Part shown: positions 44,601-56,700 of the stretch, piece after piece
Numbering within the stretch: position 1 is the stretch's first letter
Layout of the letters: each line of letters starts with the position of its first letter
Origin: Aradus depressus
Lineage: Eukaryota > Arthropoda > Insecta > Hemiptera > Aradidae
Length of the DNA stretch: 64,000 bases
Direction: 5' to 3'
NCBI GenBank assembly: GCA_963662175.1
Contig: OY759221.1
Location: 37,446,045 to 37,510,044 of the forward strand
Position numbers and translations under genes: made by a program
The notes under the pieces: model-generated
Seen by the model: the letters and a program-made list of their open reading frames with translations, nothing else
The model's database searches: none
What the model was told of the DNA's origin: nothing

Positions 44601-45996
44601 TCGCGAAAATGTCGCCTTTGTACGGTTGTAAACCAGAACACGATGGTTCTATCGTGCATGTAGGAGCCTGGTCTCCACAGCGACAGACTCTCTTCCTTAT
44701 CAATCTTCCTCGTCCTTTTATCTCCTCTCTCTAGTCTTCTATGTCTTGCAACCATTTGAGTTTTGGCTTTCGCGGACTTCTCTTCTTTGGCCGATTACAT
44801 AACTTCCCTTATACTTTGTGTAGCTGGGAAAATTTAAAAAAAAAAAAAAAAAAGGTTCTAAAAAGTCAATTCACAGCCGAATACAGAAGAACTGTATGAA
44901 ATAAACACTGAAAACTAATAAGAATATAGTCTATGAGATAACTAAAGTAATCCATATTACTGTACAATTTTTATAAACAATTCCTAAACTTTTGTCAAAA
45001 GTAGACACCATACGAACAACATACGCTCTCTACTTACCACCTCTGCAATAATGCACTCTACGGAACAAGAAGGAACTAATGATTTACTTCATTCGAAAAT
45101 TGAATAGAATGGATTTTTAGGGTCTATTATTAGAACTGACTTCCTCCAATTTTTATAATAATTGTAAACTTACAATTATTGTTGAGTTGAAGGTCAATGT
45201 GGTGTCAATTATTCCTAAGAAATAGAAAAACATACCAATCACTTCCTGTTTGCATCAAGTAATTTTTCTTTTTACATATGAAAATTATAGATACATTATG
45301 TTTATTCATTGAAAGAAAAATTATTTATATGTTTCAATTTTAACGTTACACACAATCAATCCTACAAATGGTCTTCAGCCCGGTATTTTAATAGTATTAA
45401 GCATATTTTAACTGAGAAAATATGATTTTGAGATCATTTTTATATCATATCGAAGCAGCAGATGATAGAAAGGTTTATGGGAAGAATGAAAAGGGTTTAA
45501 CTCTTAGCATGGTAGCTGACATGCCATACTTTGTTGAAAGGAACGTTCTTTGAAACGTATATTAAGTACTTAGACCTTTTTGGACATTGTTGGACTTCAC
45601 CCATTTATCGGTTTACAAAAAATAGCTAAGAATACATTTTTTTGACAATTAGACACTTTTGACTTTCAACTCTTTAATTCTTGACTTATCATTATTTTAT
45701 TTTCTCAGTACTTAAACATTTTTAAAACAATAATATCATGATTTTAGGTGCGGATGCTGGGTAACCTGAGTGCGGACCCTGGAGGAATCACCGCTCACCT
45801 CATGTTGGACAATTGGCCGATGACGGTGGCTATTATCAAGTTCTTCCTGGCTTCCAAGTACCGACATCTCTGCAAGGAGGTCTACTGGTCTCTGGGGAAC
45901 ATCCTTCAGCACAAGAACCCAACAGTACAAGAAAAACTGGCCCGCAAGACACACGATCTCTCCTGGCTGGGGACTGGCATAGCTCCCACCCAGTAG
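41373..45996 (+). CDS. Importin-alpha-like armadillo protein (TMCO6-like), five exons
   Basis: Exons: 41373-41682, 41809-41951, 42047-42222, 44327-44531, 45748-45996. All junctions have GT donors and AG acceptors and are phase-compatible, giving 360 residues. The N-terminus (~15-45) is highly basic and charged (RVKRRELLYSKQRKLV) like an importin-beta-binding or coiled segment. The remainder is helical repeats with ARM-type words (LQTLGNLSGSGEKT; RMLGNLSADPGG; VYWSLGNILQ). This suits the importin-alpha/TMCO6 group, thought to bind cargo or partners through the ARM groove. It is shorter than classical importin alpha (~520), which favours a TMCO6-like protein. The start lies in TTCACGATGAGTG; an AATAAA follows at 46089. 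Confidence 0.8.
41809..41951 (+). CDS. ARM protein exon 2
   Basis: Acceptor TTGTAG, donor ATG|GTTAGT; encodes QNPFDQLLAAESCCNLSLG and following helices. Confidence 0.8.
42047..42222 (+). CDS. ARM protein exon 3
   Basis: Acceptor TTCTGTAG, donor AA|GTAAGT, ends in phase 2; encodes the ARM repeat with LQTLGNLSGSGEKT. Confidence 0.8.
42223..44326 (+). other. Intron 3 of the ARM gene
   Basis: 2.1 kb, AT-rich. 43395-43540 resembles 13205-13340 (shared 'gattatcaaacacatcacac', 'aaggtatctttcttgtt'), another dispersed repeat. No gene inside. Confidence 0.6.
44327..44531 (+). CDS. ARM protein exon 4
   Basis: Acceptor TTACAG, donor CAG|GTACCC; encodes ENEVEDITRLIVPYFEMCQS onward. Confidence 0.8.
44532..45747 (+). 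other. Intron 4 of the ARM gene
   Basis: 1.2 kb with a poly(A) run at 44837-44853 and a short antisense family X word ('gattacataacttcccttat', 44795). Otherwise featureless. Confidence 0.6.
45748..45996 (+). CDS. ARM protein exon 5 with stop
   Basis: Acceptor ATTTTAG; encodes RMLGNLSADPGG through VYWSLGNILQ and ends TAG at 45994. Confidence 0.85.
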   Translation: MRMLGNLSADPGGITAHLMLDNWPMTVAIIKFFLASKYRHLCKEVYWSLGNILQHKNPTVQEKLARKTHDLSWLGTGIAPTQ

Positions 45997-46088
45997 CAGT
46001 GTATATGTCTATACACAGAATGCGCACAATTGAGTGATATAAAGAGTAAGAATAGGGTTTCACATGAGCTAGAATGGACTTGAGAGGA

Positions 46089-46094
46089 AATAAA
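46089..46094 (+). terminator. AATAAA polyadenylation signal of the ARM gene
   Basis: First canonical signal, ~93 nt after the stop codon. Confidence 0.6.
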
Positions 46095-46369
46095 TACGGT
46101 TCAATGTTTCTCTATACAGCTGGCATCACAGCCACTTAACTTGAACCGACAACACCAGGTGGTCGGCAGCCTTCGTGCACTTTCAGACCGCATATTATGT
46201 TAGGCTTTCAAGATAGGGGTTCCCAAACTTCTCATTTGGTGTACCACCATAGCACACAAGCGCGCCCATACGTTTGTTAACACTTGTCGCATACATAAAA
46301 ACATATCCTTGATTGATTTTTGTTGTTTGTTATCTTGAAACTCATATCCACGGTGATATTAATTATTTT

Positions 46370-46605
46370 CTGCAGAGATATTGTGTAACACAATAAAAAG
46401 ATGAATGATTTTGAAAATATTGTCTCACAAATATATGGGAGTACTTTCGGTATTGCTACCATCTTCAGCTTCTCAGTATTTGTTAAGTCGCTGCAAATGG
46501 TAGCAGTACCGAAAGTAGTTCCATATATTATTATATACACATATTTTGTGAAATAGACAATATTTTTAAAGAAACATTTAAGTTTTTTTCTTCATCTTCT
46601 TATCC
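46370..46605. repeat. Short foldback copy of the hammerhead-associated family
   Basis: 46370-46472 (antisense: 'atgggagtactttcggtatt' then GCTACCATCTTCAG) and 46485-46605 (sense, degenerate: CTGCAAA T GGTA-GCAG-TACC GAAAGTAG) face each other around 'ttctcagtatttgttaagtc'. It is a miniature version of the arrangement in the big palindrome. The antisense core at 46435-46472 keeps stem II and GAAA but has lost most of stem I. Confidence 0.6.
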
Positions 46606-46887
46606 AAAGATGCACGTGCTAACATTTTTCTACTCAGATCATAACAATTTAGTTTTACATTCTTGAAATATATATGTATTAAACAAATACTGTTTAATAA
46701 CGTCCAGTCATAAAATCCACACAAATAAAAGACCAATTCAAAAAATTAAGTAGGTAATTCACCACATGATTTACAATTTTTTAATTTTTTTTTTTTTCGG
46801 TGCAATAATTGGGGGAAACATTCAGGTATCAGTTTTGGATTCACTGCATTAAGATATGCATAAGTTACAAATACATTTTCTGTATTA

Positions 46888-47095
46888 CTGGCAGTTTACC
46901 CGGCGTTGCTCGGTAGTAACATTGCGTCTTATTACTTAGTTTGTCCCATCAAAAATATGTACATGCACCTGGTAATATGAGATTATTGGAGCGGAGCGAA
47001 GCGAAATCTATCTTCTCCAAAATAAGTTCAAAAGTATCTAGATGAACAGACAGAGCCACGGACAGACATTTGTAGTTTTATTCATATAGCTTCTA
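46888..47095 (-). mobile_element. Small Helitron-like element (antisense)
   Basis: On the minus strand it ends CCGAGCAACGCCGGGTAAAC-TGCCAG, similar to the hairpin end of the Helitron at 17703-20906, and begins near 'ctatatgaataaaactac'. The TC and CTAG termini are not clear, so the class is tentative. Confidence 0.4.
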
Positions 47096-47152
47096 TCCTC
47101 TATGGCTATTTTCGGGGTTCAGGAACAGCAAAACGCTCTGGCGGCGTGTTAT

Positions 47153-47452
47153 TTATTAAGACTCATGCCCGGACTTTACGAGGTCATATCGCCTTCTGTC
47201 ACTCTGGTGTACATAAGCCCGACTCTACTTTGGGAGACCTAAATTTAGCTTACCTAGTTTTATTTACCTAGGGTAGGTATCTAACGTTTCCACTAGCTCG
47301 GGACCATCGCTTAACATCCCATCCGAAAGGACGGCATGCTCAAGGTTTTTTCACCTCCCAGATAAAAAACCTAAGGGCCTCGCCCGGGTTTCGAACCTGC
47401 AATTGAGCTCAGTAAGCAAGCATACCACTGAGCTACTGGCGACCTCTAAAAT
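47153..47452 (-). repeat. SINE copy (antisense), full length
   Basis: From 'ttaagactcatgcccggact' through 'tcccatccgaaaggacggca' to 'ataccactgagctactggcg'. The A and B boxes are recognisable on the minus strand. Lies just downstream of the PLA2 stop. Confidence 0.85.
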
Positions 47453-47552
47453 CTGGCCGCGTTTGGTGGATCCTTTCACATATATAACTGTTATACAGAG
47501 AAAGTGTAAACAGAATTTAGTTGTATTGATTAGAAAAATAATGTATTTGTTG

Positions 47553-47788
47553 CTACGAACCGTATTTCTTTCCTGACCTAAGTTTAAATTCTGTGTCCCA
47601 TTTTAATATTATGTTGTAATGAAGGCTTGTCAGTATGCCTTTGAGAGCCTTCCTACGGCCAATGTCTAGAGATAAGGGTCTATTGGCAAATCTTGATCTT
47701 CCTGGACAACCACTGCTCGACTTTACACAGGAATCTGCTTCCTTCTTCAATTTGTCCATGCAATATCTCACACAGTCGACTTTAACCA
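47553..47788 (-). CDS. PLA2 probable last exon
   Basis: Acceptor CTATTTTTCAG|TG in the phase required by the previous donor. Encodes VKVDCVRYCMDKLKKEADSC and a basic tail, ending TAG at 47555-47553. The link across a 6.9-kb intron is inferred. Confidence 0.6.
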
Positions 47789-50700
47789 CTGAAAAATAGT
47801 AAGACCTTAAGATTTTCTCACATCAAACAACATCAATTCAACTAGTCTTCTTCCCTTCCCTCTTTGAAACGAAAAAAACGATAGCCCTTTTTACCTCTTC
47901 CAATGAATCCATCCGCTGGCCAATTAGGAAGTTCTGGAGTCTCCGCAAAAGATGGATGTGAAGGGTCTATGACGGGAAAATACTATAGCTGACTTTAAAT
48001 TCTCAAATCAAGCGCTGTAGGTTCTCTACTTGGAATAAACTTCCGCGCCTATTGACGAGAGGGTCCCCCCCCAAGGATAGCTTCAAACACCAGGCAATCA
48101 CCTCTGTCCTAATTGGTTACATTTTAAAAATTTATAATGAATAATTTTTTCCATATTCCACCAAACAGACAACATCTTCCGCGGTAGAGGTCTCTGCCGG
48201 TTGTTTAGGAATAATTTGTTTTTGTGGAATAGACAATATTTAAAAAAAAAAAAAGGAATTTATTTGTTTTTGAAAGAAAAATACATTATGCTATGCACAA
48301 ATATATAAAAGAAAGATTTTAATGTAGGAAGTCCTGATACAAAAACAATTCACCTCAAACTATTGAAACAAATTCGAATCTCCGACCATGTATTTCCCCA
48401 GCAAAAATTAATAAATTATGTTATCGCTCTCCCTCCAAAGCTACTCAACTTTTTGGATTGCCAGATTTACCAATATTTTTTTGACATGAAAATTTACATT
48501 TTCTCTCTGAAAGCGGAACTGAGTGGATATAAACAAATATTTTTAGCATGGATTATATTGTTTTATTACCAATAAACATAACAAAGGTCATTTTCGTCGA
48601 TGAAATCCTCTTACTTCCGCAGCACGAATTAATTAGTTATATATTCGCTCTCCTTCTAAAACAAATCGACTATTTGAGCTAACATTCATAGTTAATTTAC
48701 ATAGACACTACTAAATTCTCATACTAAATTTTGTGTCGATATATCCGTGATTCACCAATGACTTTTTTTAAATGCCTAGCAGTCTACTGATTGATTTATC
48801 AATTTAATTCTACTATTTTTCTTCCACAGCTATACAAAGCTTAGGGGAAGTTATGTAATCGGTCAGAAAGTCCATGTGGAGTTTTCAACGGAATTTCATG
48901 TTTTCCAACCACTTGATTCCAAAAATGAAAAAAAAAAACATTTTCTGTGTGTCTGTGAACACGATAACTCCCGATATAATAAATGTATCGATCCGAAATT
49001 TTACATGTGTATCTAGAACCCTCTAACGAAATTAGTCCTAGCCTGCGGCATTGGTGTTTCGCCGGCCACTACCTCTCACTAATCTAACTTTATCCATCAA
49101 TGTCCACCACTTTCTTCTAAAAGCCAAATTCTCGCATTTTTTGAACTCCCACATAACATACCGAAGATGCACACGTGTCAATCCCATTTTAAAATGTAAA
49201 CTCGAGAGAAAATTGTTTATTTTTCCCCGACTTTACTTTTCAGAGCTATTAATTTTTTATTATAAGGAATGTCTTTAAAACATTTCATATTTAGTGCTTG
49301 CAATTAGAACGTTATACAGTAAACCCTCAACATTCGCGAGGGTTCCGTTCCAAATTTGGGTAGCGAATGTTGAGTCTATTATCCTGTTTAAGAAGGGGGG
49401 TTGGGTTCAAACATTAAAGAAAATGCAATTGCATAAACAAAATTTATAATTGAACAAGTTATATTATTATAATTATACATACATATACATATTAATTTTA
49501 TGTTTACAAAAATCCTAAATATGTACATATCCTGATCTATATTCGATGTAATCGCTACCAAACACACGACCAACCGTCGACAGACTTTCTCCCACTTTTA
49601 ATAGGTCTAAAATTTTCAATAGAAAACACTTTTTTTTTTTTCTTTTAAGCATTTTTTCATTAGGTGGTGTCATATTGAATGCGAAATAAGAACGAATGAA
49701 AACAGAGAAATGCCACCTATGTTTGAATAAGATTTCACAGAAAATTTCATTAGGAGAATTTGGAAATGAGGTCCCGATCTATTTCCGAGAAGCACATCCA
49801 GTTTTCCGTGTAACTTACAATGGAGAAAGAAAAAAATTGAACGATAAACATAATTCATTACAATAAAACAGTGTCTGTTACAAATTTTATATTAAGAAAT
49901 GAGATGTTCTTTTTTAGTTTGAATATTTTTTTTTATTTTATGAGATTTTATTTTGAAAAACAATTCATTCCACCACATGGACCAGTGTTCATGTTATGTA
50001 CTGAGAATTATTATACAGTAAATCATTGAGGGAGATAATTTTCTTGAACAGTTCCTTGACAATTTTTATTATACCATCATTTCAATTAATTTTTAATTTT
50101 CCTTTAGAAAAATCTTTATATATGTATGTATTTATTACAGTTTTAAAGAAAGAGGAAAAAAAAGAGTGTCGCGAATGTTGAGGGCGTACTTTGTAATATA
50201 TATATTTTTAAAAATTTGTAACTTAAACCCTATTGTAATTTTCTTTCTTCTATCTATGCAATAATCCGATATCGTATGGAAAAGAAAAAATCCGAAAAGG
50301 ATCAAAGGTTTTCAGTATTAAAAATTTGAAAGTGCAATATGACTGCTGCAACCCAGCCCCTCCTTTGATAAATTACAGCAGAATGAAATTTATTTTTAAT
50401 TTATACCAAGTAATTTTATTGTTTTTCTTTTAAAGTTCCTGAATTATTTCTTTGATATTGTCGGTAGAATTGCTGTTTGGTTCTACGCTTCTCAATTATA
50501 GACGAACCAGACATTTAGGTCAATTTTAACAAATGCCATTTTTTGTTTCAATTATTTTTTTTTTTTTTTTTTTTTATAATTTCGCAGTTAAAGGAAACGA
50601 TAACGAATAAAGTAGGAAACCTCGATGTTTTTTTTAATGTGTGCCATGGAGCAGCGTCAAAAAATGTTGTACAAAATAAATAAAAAATTGCAATTTGTTA

Positions 50701-53700
50701 TTTTTGTAAGAAATATAAGTATATTCTTAATATTTCTGTTTTGTATGATGTTTTTACTCACTTATAGACTAGTCATAAGAAGAAAATTAAAATGAATAAC
50801 AATTCTTATTTTGCTGGGTTTCTTTGAATTATAAGCGTATGTTAGCTTGTCTTCTCAGAGAAAAAAAACAAAACATTCAAACTCATAGTACGAAATAGAT
50901 AAAAATGTTATTTCGAACTCGTCCTGTGATATAAACATATTGAATTAAGGTAAGTGTAATATACCTAAGTAATGAAGAAAAAGTGAAATAAAACATGGTG
51001 GTATATTGTAAGAACAAAATAAATCAAAAAGTGTAATATTTATTTATTGTTATTTTTGCTTTAGTTTTGATTTTTGTTTGAAGTATTATTTAATTTTTTT
51101 TTATTTAATGTTTTTATAAAAACAAATATGAAGCAATTTGTGATTTAAAACGAAATGTTATAGTCTTAAAAAAAATTAAATAACTCATCTTCCCGTTAAC
51201 AATTATTTAAAAAAAAAAAGATATTTTCGTTAGAAATCATACAAAATAAACAAATAGATTCCCCTTTTGTAGTTTCCTAGAAGAAATTGAAAAGAAAATG
51301 TATATTTCCACAGTTATTTTCTTTTTATTGTGAAATGAATAGTTATTTATTTCTAGTAAGTAGATATTGCTCAATGCAATGTAGATTAGTTGTATATAAA
51401 GCGGTTAAACAAAAAATGTAAATATTTTACTTTTTATTGTGAAGAATTTGACTAAAGAACAATTAATGTCCCAGTGAAATTATTATTTTTTGATTTAAAA
51501 ATAATCAAGATTCATAATTTCTGTATATAAAAGTTTAATTTATGTAGATATAAAATTGTGAATAAATATATTTTAAAGATTTATTTTATAATTTTATTTT
51601 TTTTTTTGCCCATTTATTCAATTTCTTTTTCGATTCATCACTTATGAATTTGAAGTCCCTACAAATGGCGCAGGTGAATTTTCTAATTGGACAGTCGATG
51701 AACTGTCCTGTTTGGGCTGTATGCTTTACATTGCTTATCAACGTACTGTAAATCCAATCGAAGTTGGAAAAGCTAATTTCAAATAGAACGTTTCGATTTT
51801 AGAGAATCTTTATAGAGCTTGTTTCAAGCATACTTTCCTTCTATTTCATGCTATCAATTCGACTCTATTCTTGCCAAACGGGCTTTTGTCAGAGCAGCAG
51901 TTGGGAATTTGTTCTAAAATATATTTCCTTTTTTTCAATAACAGTGATAAAACTAAAATTATTACATTCTAAAACGAGAGGGCGCCGGTAGCTCAGTGGT
52001 ATGCGTGCTTGACTTCTGAGCTCAAGGTTGTGGGTTCGTAGCCCGACCGAGGCCCTTAGTTTGTTTTATCTGGGAGGTAAAATAAACTTAAGCACGCCGT
52101 CCTTCGGATGGGACGTTAAGCGATGGTCCCGAGCCTGTACGATGTCAGGTACTCGTTAAAGACCCCTACCCTAGATGAATAAAAAATTTAGGGTAGGCAA
52201 AATTTAGGACTCCCACAGTAGAGTCGGGCTCATGTCCACCAGAGTGACGAAAGAGCGCTCTGGTAGTAGGCGATATGACCTCGTAGTTAAAGCCCGGGCA
52301 TGAGTCATAAAACCTAAAACCTAAACCTTCTAAAACGATAAACTAATGAGAAACGCTGGCATATTGTGAAAGCTTGTAATAAATAAGTAAAATAAACTTT
52401 TTTAGAAATATTGTCAATTATTTTTAAAATATTGTGTGAAAAAAAAAAAAAAAAAAGATTTTGTTGATGTAGGATGAGAACATAAATAAAATTAAAATGA
52501 GAAGTTGTTTTCACTTATCTTTAAAATAGTTAAAAGAAGGAACTTTAAAATTATAACAAAATAAAGATAAAAATCAAATTGTGATAATATACAGTAAGGA
52601 GAGATCAGACTTCAGGGTCGAAGAAAACTTGTGGAATTTCTGCCAATCTTTCGGCTCTTAGGGCCTATATTGACATTATTAATGAGTTGATGTATGCTAG
52701 ATTAAAGATATGACATTAAAACTGAATTGTGACTAAGCCAACAAAATAACATTTAAATTATTAACACCAAAACAAACTAAAATATTATATCTAAAAAAAA
52801 GAATTATAAACTATAGTATGAGTGAACATTTAAAAACAATATAAAATCTAAAAGCCAACATTCTGAGGGAACAGAAGTTTTAAAATAAGTTATAATATTT
52901 AAACAAAACAAACCAAAATGTGATGTGGCCGAGCGGGCTAGAGTGTAGAGCTTTGGTGCCCATGGTCTCACCTTGGTTTGCGGGTTCGAATCCCATAGGG
53001 GAGTGAGTTTTATTTCATAGATGTAAATAACTAAATAATACCGTAATAAGAGACATGGCTAATATGCATTGTCCATAAGGCCAAAAAAAATCCAGGAATA
53101 TAATTTACACAATTTAAAATAAAACAAAAATATGGTTAAGGTTTATAATTAATACTGTCTATATTAAAAATAAGGTTTATATTGTAAACCTTAACCATAT
53201 TTTTATACTTTTATTTTAAATAATGTAAATTATATTCGCTCATCATGTAGGTTTGTTGTTTAGTCACATTTAGTTTTAGTGTCATATCTTTCACTCAAAT
53301 CTAGCGTAAATCAATTCATTAATAATGTGTATATGTCAATATAGGCCCTGAAGAAGACACACAGTGCCGAAAGCTTGGCAGAAATTCCACAAGTTTTTTT
53401 TATTCTACCACAAGCCTCATCTCTCCTTATTATTATTACATCGTTGTCAATCTCTCCCTAATTGTTAATAATAATATGCCAAAGCAGCATTGTACTAACA
53501 AGCAGACCTTGCATCTCAGCTGTTGACCTACAATTGCAGAACAAGAGGCTTACAATGTGAGACTAATGTTCAAGTTGACTCCCCCATTGTGAGTGGTATG
53601 GAGGAAGTTCAAGGTCAGAAATTCTATGAGTTTTGACTGAAACTTCAAGTTTTTTCATCCCCTGTATTCTAAATTAAAAAAAAAAAAAATGCATATTTGT

Positions 53701-56700
53701 CAGTCGGTAGTTAGTTAACTATGAGGCACATATCGGTTATTATCGGACCTGAGCCCGACTCTACTGTGGCAATACTAACTTGCTAACCCTAAATTTTTAT
53801 TAATCTAGAATAAGGGGCCTTTAACGAGTATCTGACATCATACAGGCTCGGGACCCTCGCTTTAAGTCCCATCCGAAGAATGGCGTGCTCACGTTTTTTT
53901 AAATTCATTTTTATCATAATTCTAGTCAACTAATAATCAACAATTAGAAAACTCCAACATACCTGATTCACCGCTCTTCTGTCTACATTACTTAAGATTA
54001 TTGGGCCAATAGAACAGGAAAATAGGAATAAATAAACATTACACCTATGTATAAATAAATAATTTCTTTCATGTATTCTAATTTTTCTATGTATACCATT
54101 ATTTACAATTATGTACAATAACAAATCAAAAACTTATAAAATATTTACAATATTTCTTTGCTATGAAAACAGAGTACAGACATTTGAGGAAATTAGCTGT
54201 TGAGTAAAACTTTTCTTGTTATTGATGCCTTCAAAGTCCTTTTAAATAATTTTTCCTTTTCTTTTTTATAATTATTTTCTTTGTTCGAGTCTTGACACCT
54301 GCACAAATAAACAATAAACGATTTAAAAATATAATATGTCTTTATTGTCACAAAGATTGTTACATAGTGGTGGCAAGGTAAAATGTGTTATTAATTTTTT
54401 TCAATTTTTTATAAATGGTCTATTTGAAACCTTTCCAGGTAAATGACCGGCAATGTACTTCCCCAGCACGAATTAATCAATTGAGATTTTGCTCTTTCTT
54501 TAAAACTGTTTTAGATTTTTAAAAAGGGGGGGGGGGGGGGGGGGAGTTCCCTGTTTATGCCACTAGGGTGCGGGCAAGATGAGCTGTACACCAAGATGTT
54601 TAAATAGTTGTATTATCTGAATAAGAAGATCTACTTACTCAACCTAGCCGCCACAGGTTGCGTGGTATCCTAATTTCCGTATTGTACAAGGTCACTAGTC
54701 AGTAGACGAGGGTTCGTTTGAAGATAAAACCTTTGGAGACACTTCCTTCCAGGCAGGGATACTTCAAAACATCAAAGTAGACAAACCCCATGGCGTTGGC
54801 GATTGTTGAGTTGATACTTTTTAAGCATTTGCTAAATTCTTTGTCACAATCGCAGTGGGACCTGAAACACAAATTGGTATTTCTTAACCTAAGTGAAATA
54901 ATAAAATAAAATTATATATTGATTAAATTAATTGTCCATTTTGGGTAGGATTCTTTAAATGTCAATTAAACAATGAAAGTTCGTGAAGGTCCTTCTTCAG
55001 CTCTTAATAAGGCCTACCATCAGAGGACATTTTGTCATTATAATGGACATGAGTTTAACTCTTAAGTGGGAGTTCTAAATTTTGCCCTTCCAGATTTAAG
55101 GTTCATGCTCACGGTTTTTTTCACCTTTTAGATAAAAAAAAAAGGCGGAACAACCGAGAAACTTCGTATAATATTATTTATATTTTTTATAAATAACAGT
55201 TACGATTAATGATAAATATTTATTTGCTGTATTTATTGGAAAGAGTAAATGAATTATTTATTAGATAGCCGTTTGCTCTGACAGTACTGAGACTAAGCTT
55301 ACTTCATACTAAATATGAATAAATGTTTTTTTTTGTTAGGGTTCATGAAATATAAATTTTAAAATACAATATAAGTTTTTAAATAATTAGATATATTTAG
55401 ACTATTGTTCAGTATTTAGAATGAGTGTTCTAAATTATCTACTCAATAAAACTAAATTGTTATACCTATCTTCTCCGATATCTCTGGACATATAGCTTAC
55501 AAATATGCGGTACAACCAAAACTTCAAACATCAAAAGAATACAGGTAGGTATTTTAAGCCAAGACTCTCCGATTGATCACGCAATGCCCACCATACGTTA
55601 GCAACAAGACTTTACACCGCGACTTGAACATAACACCCATAGACAGAACCATCAAACATTTATACCAAAATTTCTACACCAAAATTCACTTACACACCAA
55701 TCCGGAAGTTCGCAAAATTTTAAATCCAAATTTAACCCACAATCCCCCAAGAAGATTAAAGAGAGTTTGGCATAGATATCTCCTGTTATGAAGTGATGCC
55801 ATGAGGGTTCACCGCTGGGTGTTTTTCCTCTCTCAAGCCTGTCATATTTATATTTATTATTTCCTATATAATATATGTCAGCCCAGCAGCTGGTTGCACA
55901 TTTTTTGTATAGTTGTGGCTTCAGAAGAATAAATACAAAAAAAAAAGATACTTTATATTTGTTTTATAGTTCAGTTATCATTTTATATTCATGTCTTACT
56001 TTTTTTATTCGTCTACTTTTTTTTTTACCGATTGTAAATATGCCAAATATATAAATAAATAATAATAATTATTATTATTGAAAAAAAAAAAAAAAAAAAA
56101 ATTATAATATTATCCAAGTCTAGATTTTATTCTATTCGAAATAGTTTTTCTTGGTTAATAATGAAACTTGTCCTTTGCTCTAGAATGCGCTCAGTCATGC
56201 AACACTGCAGGCCATGACCGACATATCGGATCTTTCAGTTGCTGACTTACATGGAGAAGCTCTTGTTGGTGATGCCGTACCGGGTGCTCTGCTGTTTCAC
56301 CTTGATGGGACAGAGGTCATGTCGACGGCAGCACACGTCGCTACGTTCCACCCCCAGGTCGAAGTAGGTGGACGCCAAGTCTCCATTACCGCACCATTTG
56401 GTACCTGCAAGACAGGCCATTAGACGATTGGAAATTGTCATATGAAGAAATTGGCAGTAAATTCAAGGAATGTCATAGTTTTTTTTTTTTTTGGAAATAG
56501 AGATTGTTTTGCCATCTGTAAGGGCTTTGACGAAACCTTCAAAGCAGGTTTGTCTCACCAAAATAAAGGTTTAAAAGAAAGATTAAAGGGTGAAAACAAG
56601 AGTTGCCCATATGATAACGGGAGAACACAGGGGATGTCTTACAGATAGTTGTCTAATTTAATTTAGTTAAGCAAGCACTCATACCACTGAGCTACCGGAG

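Noticed and set aside
45736..46063. Alternative frames over ARM exon 5 on both strands
   Set aside because: Shadows of the spliced exon, which alone continues the ARM repeats.
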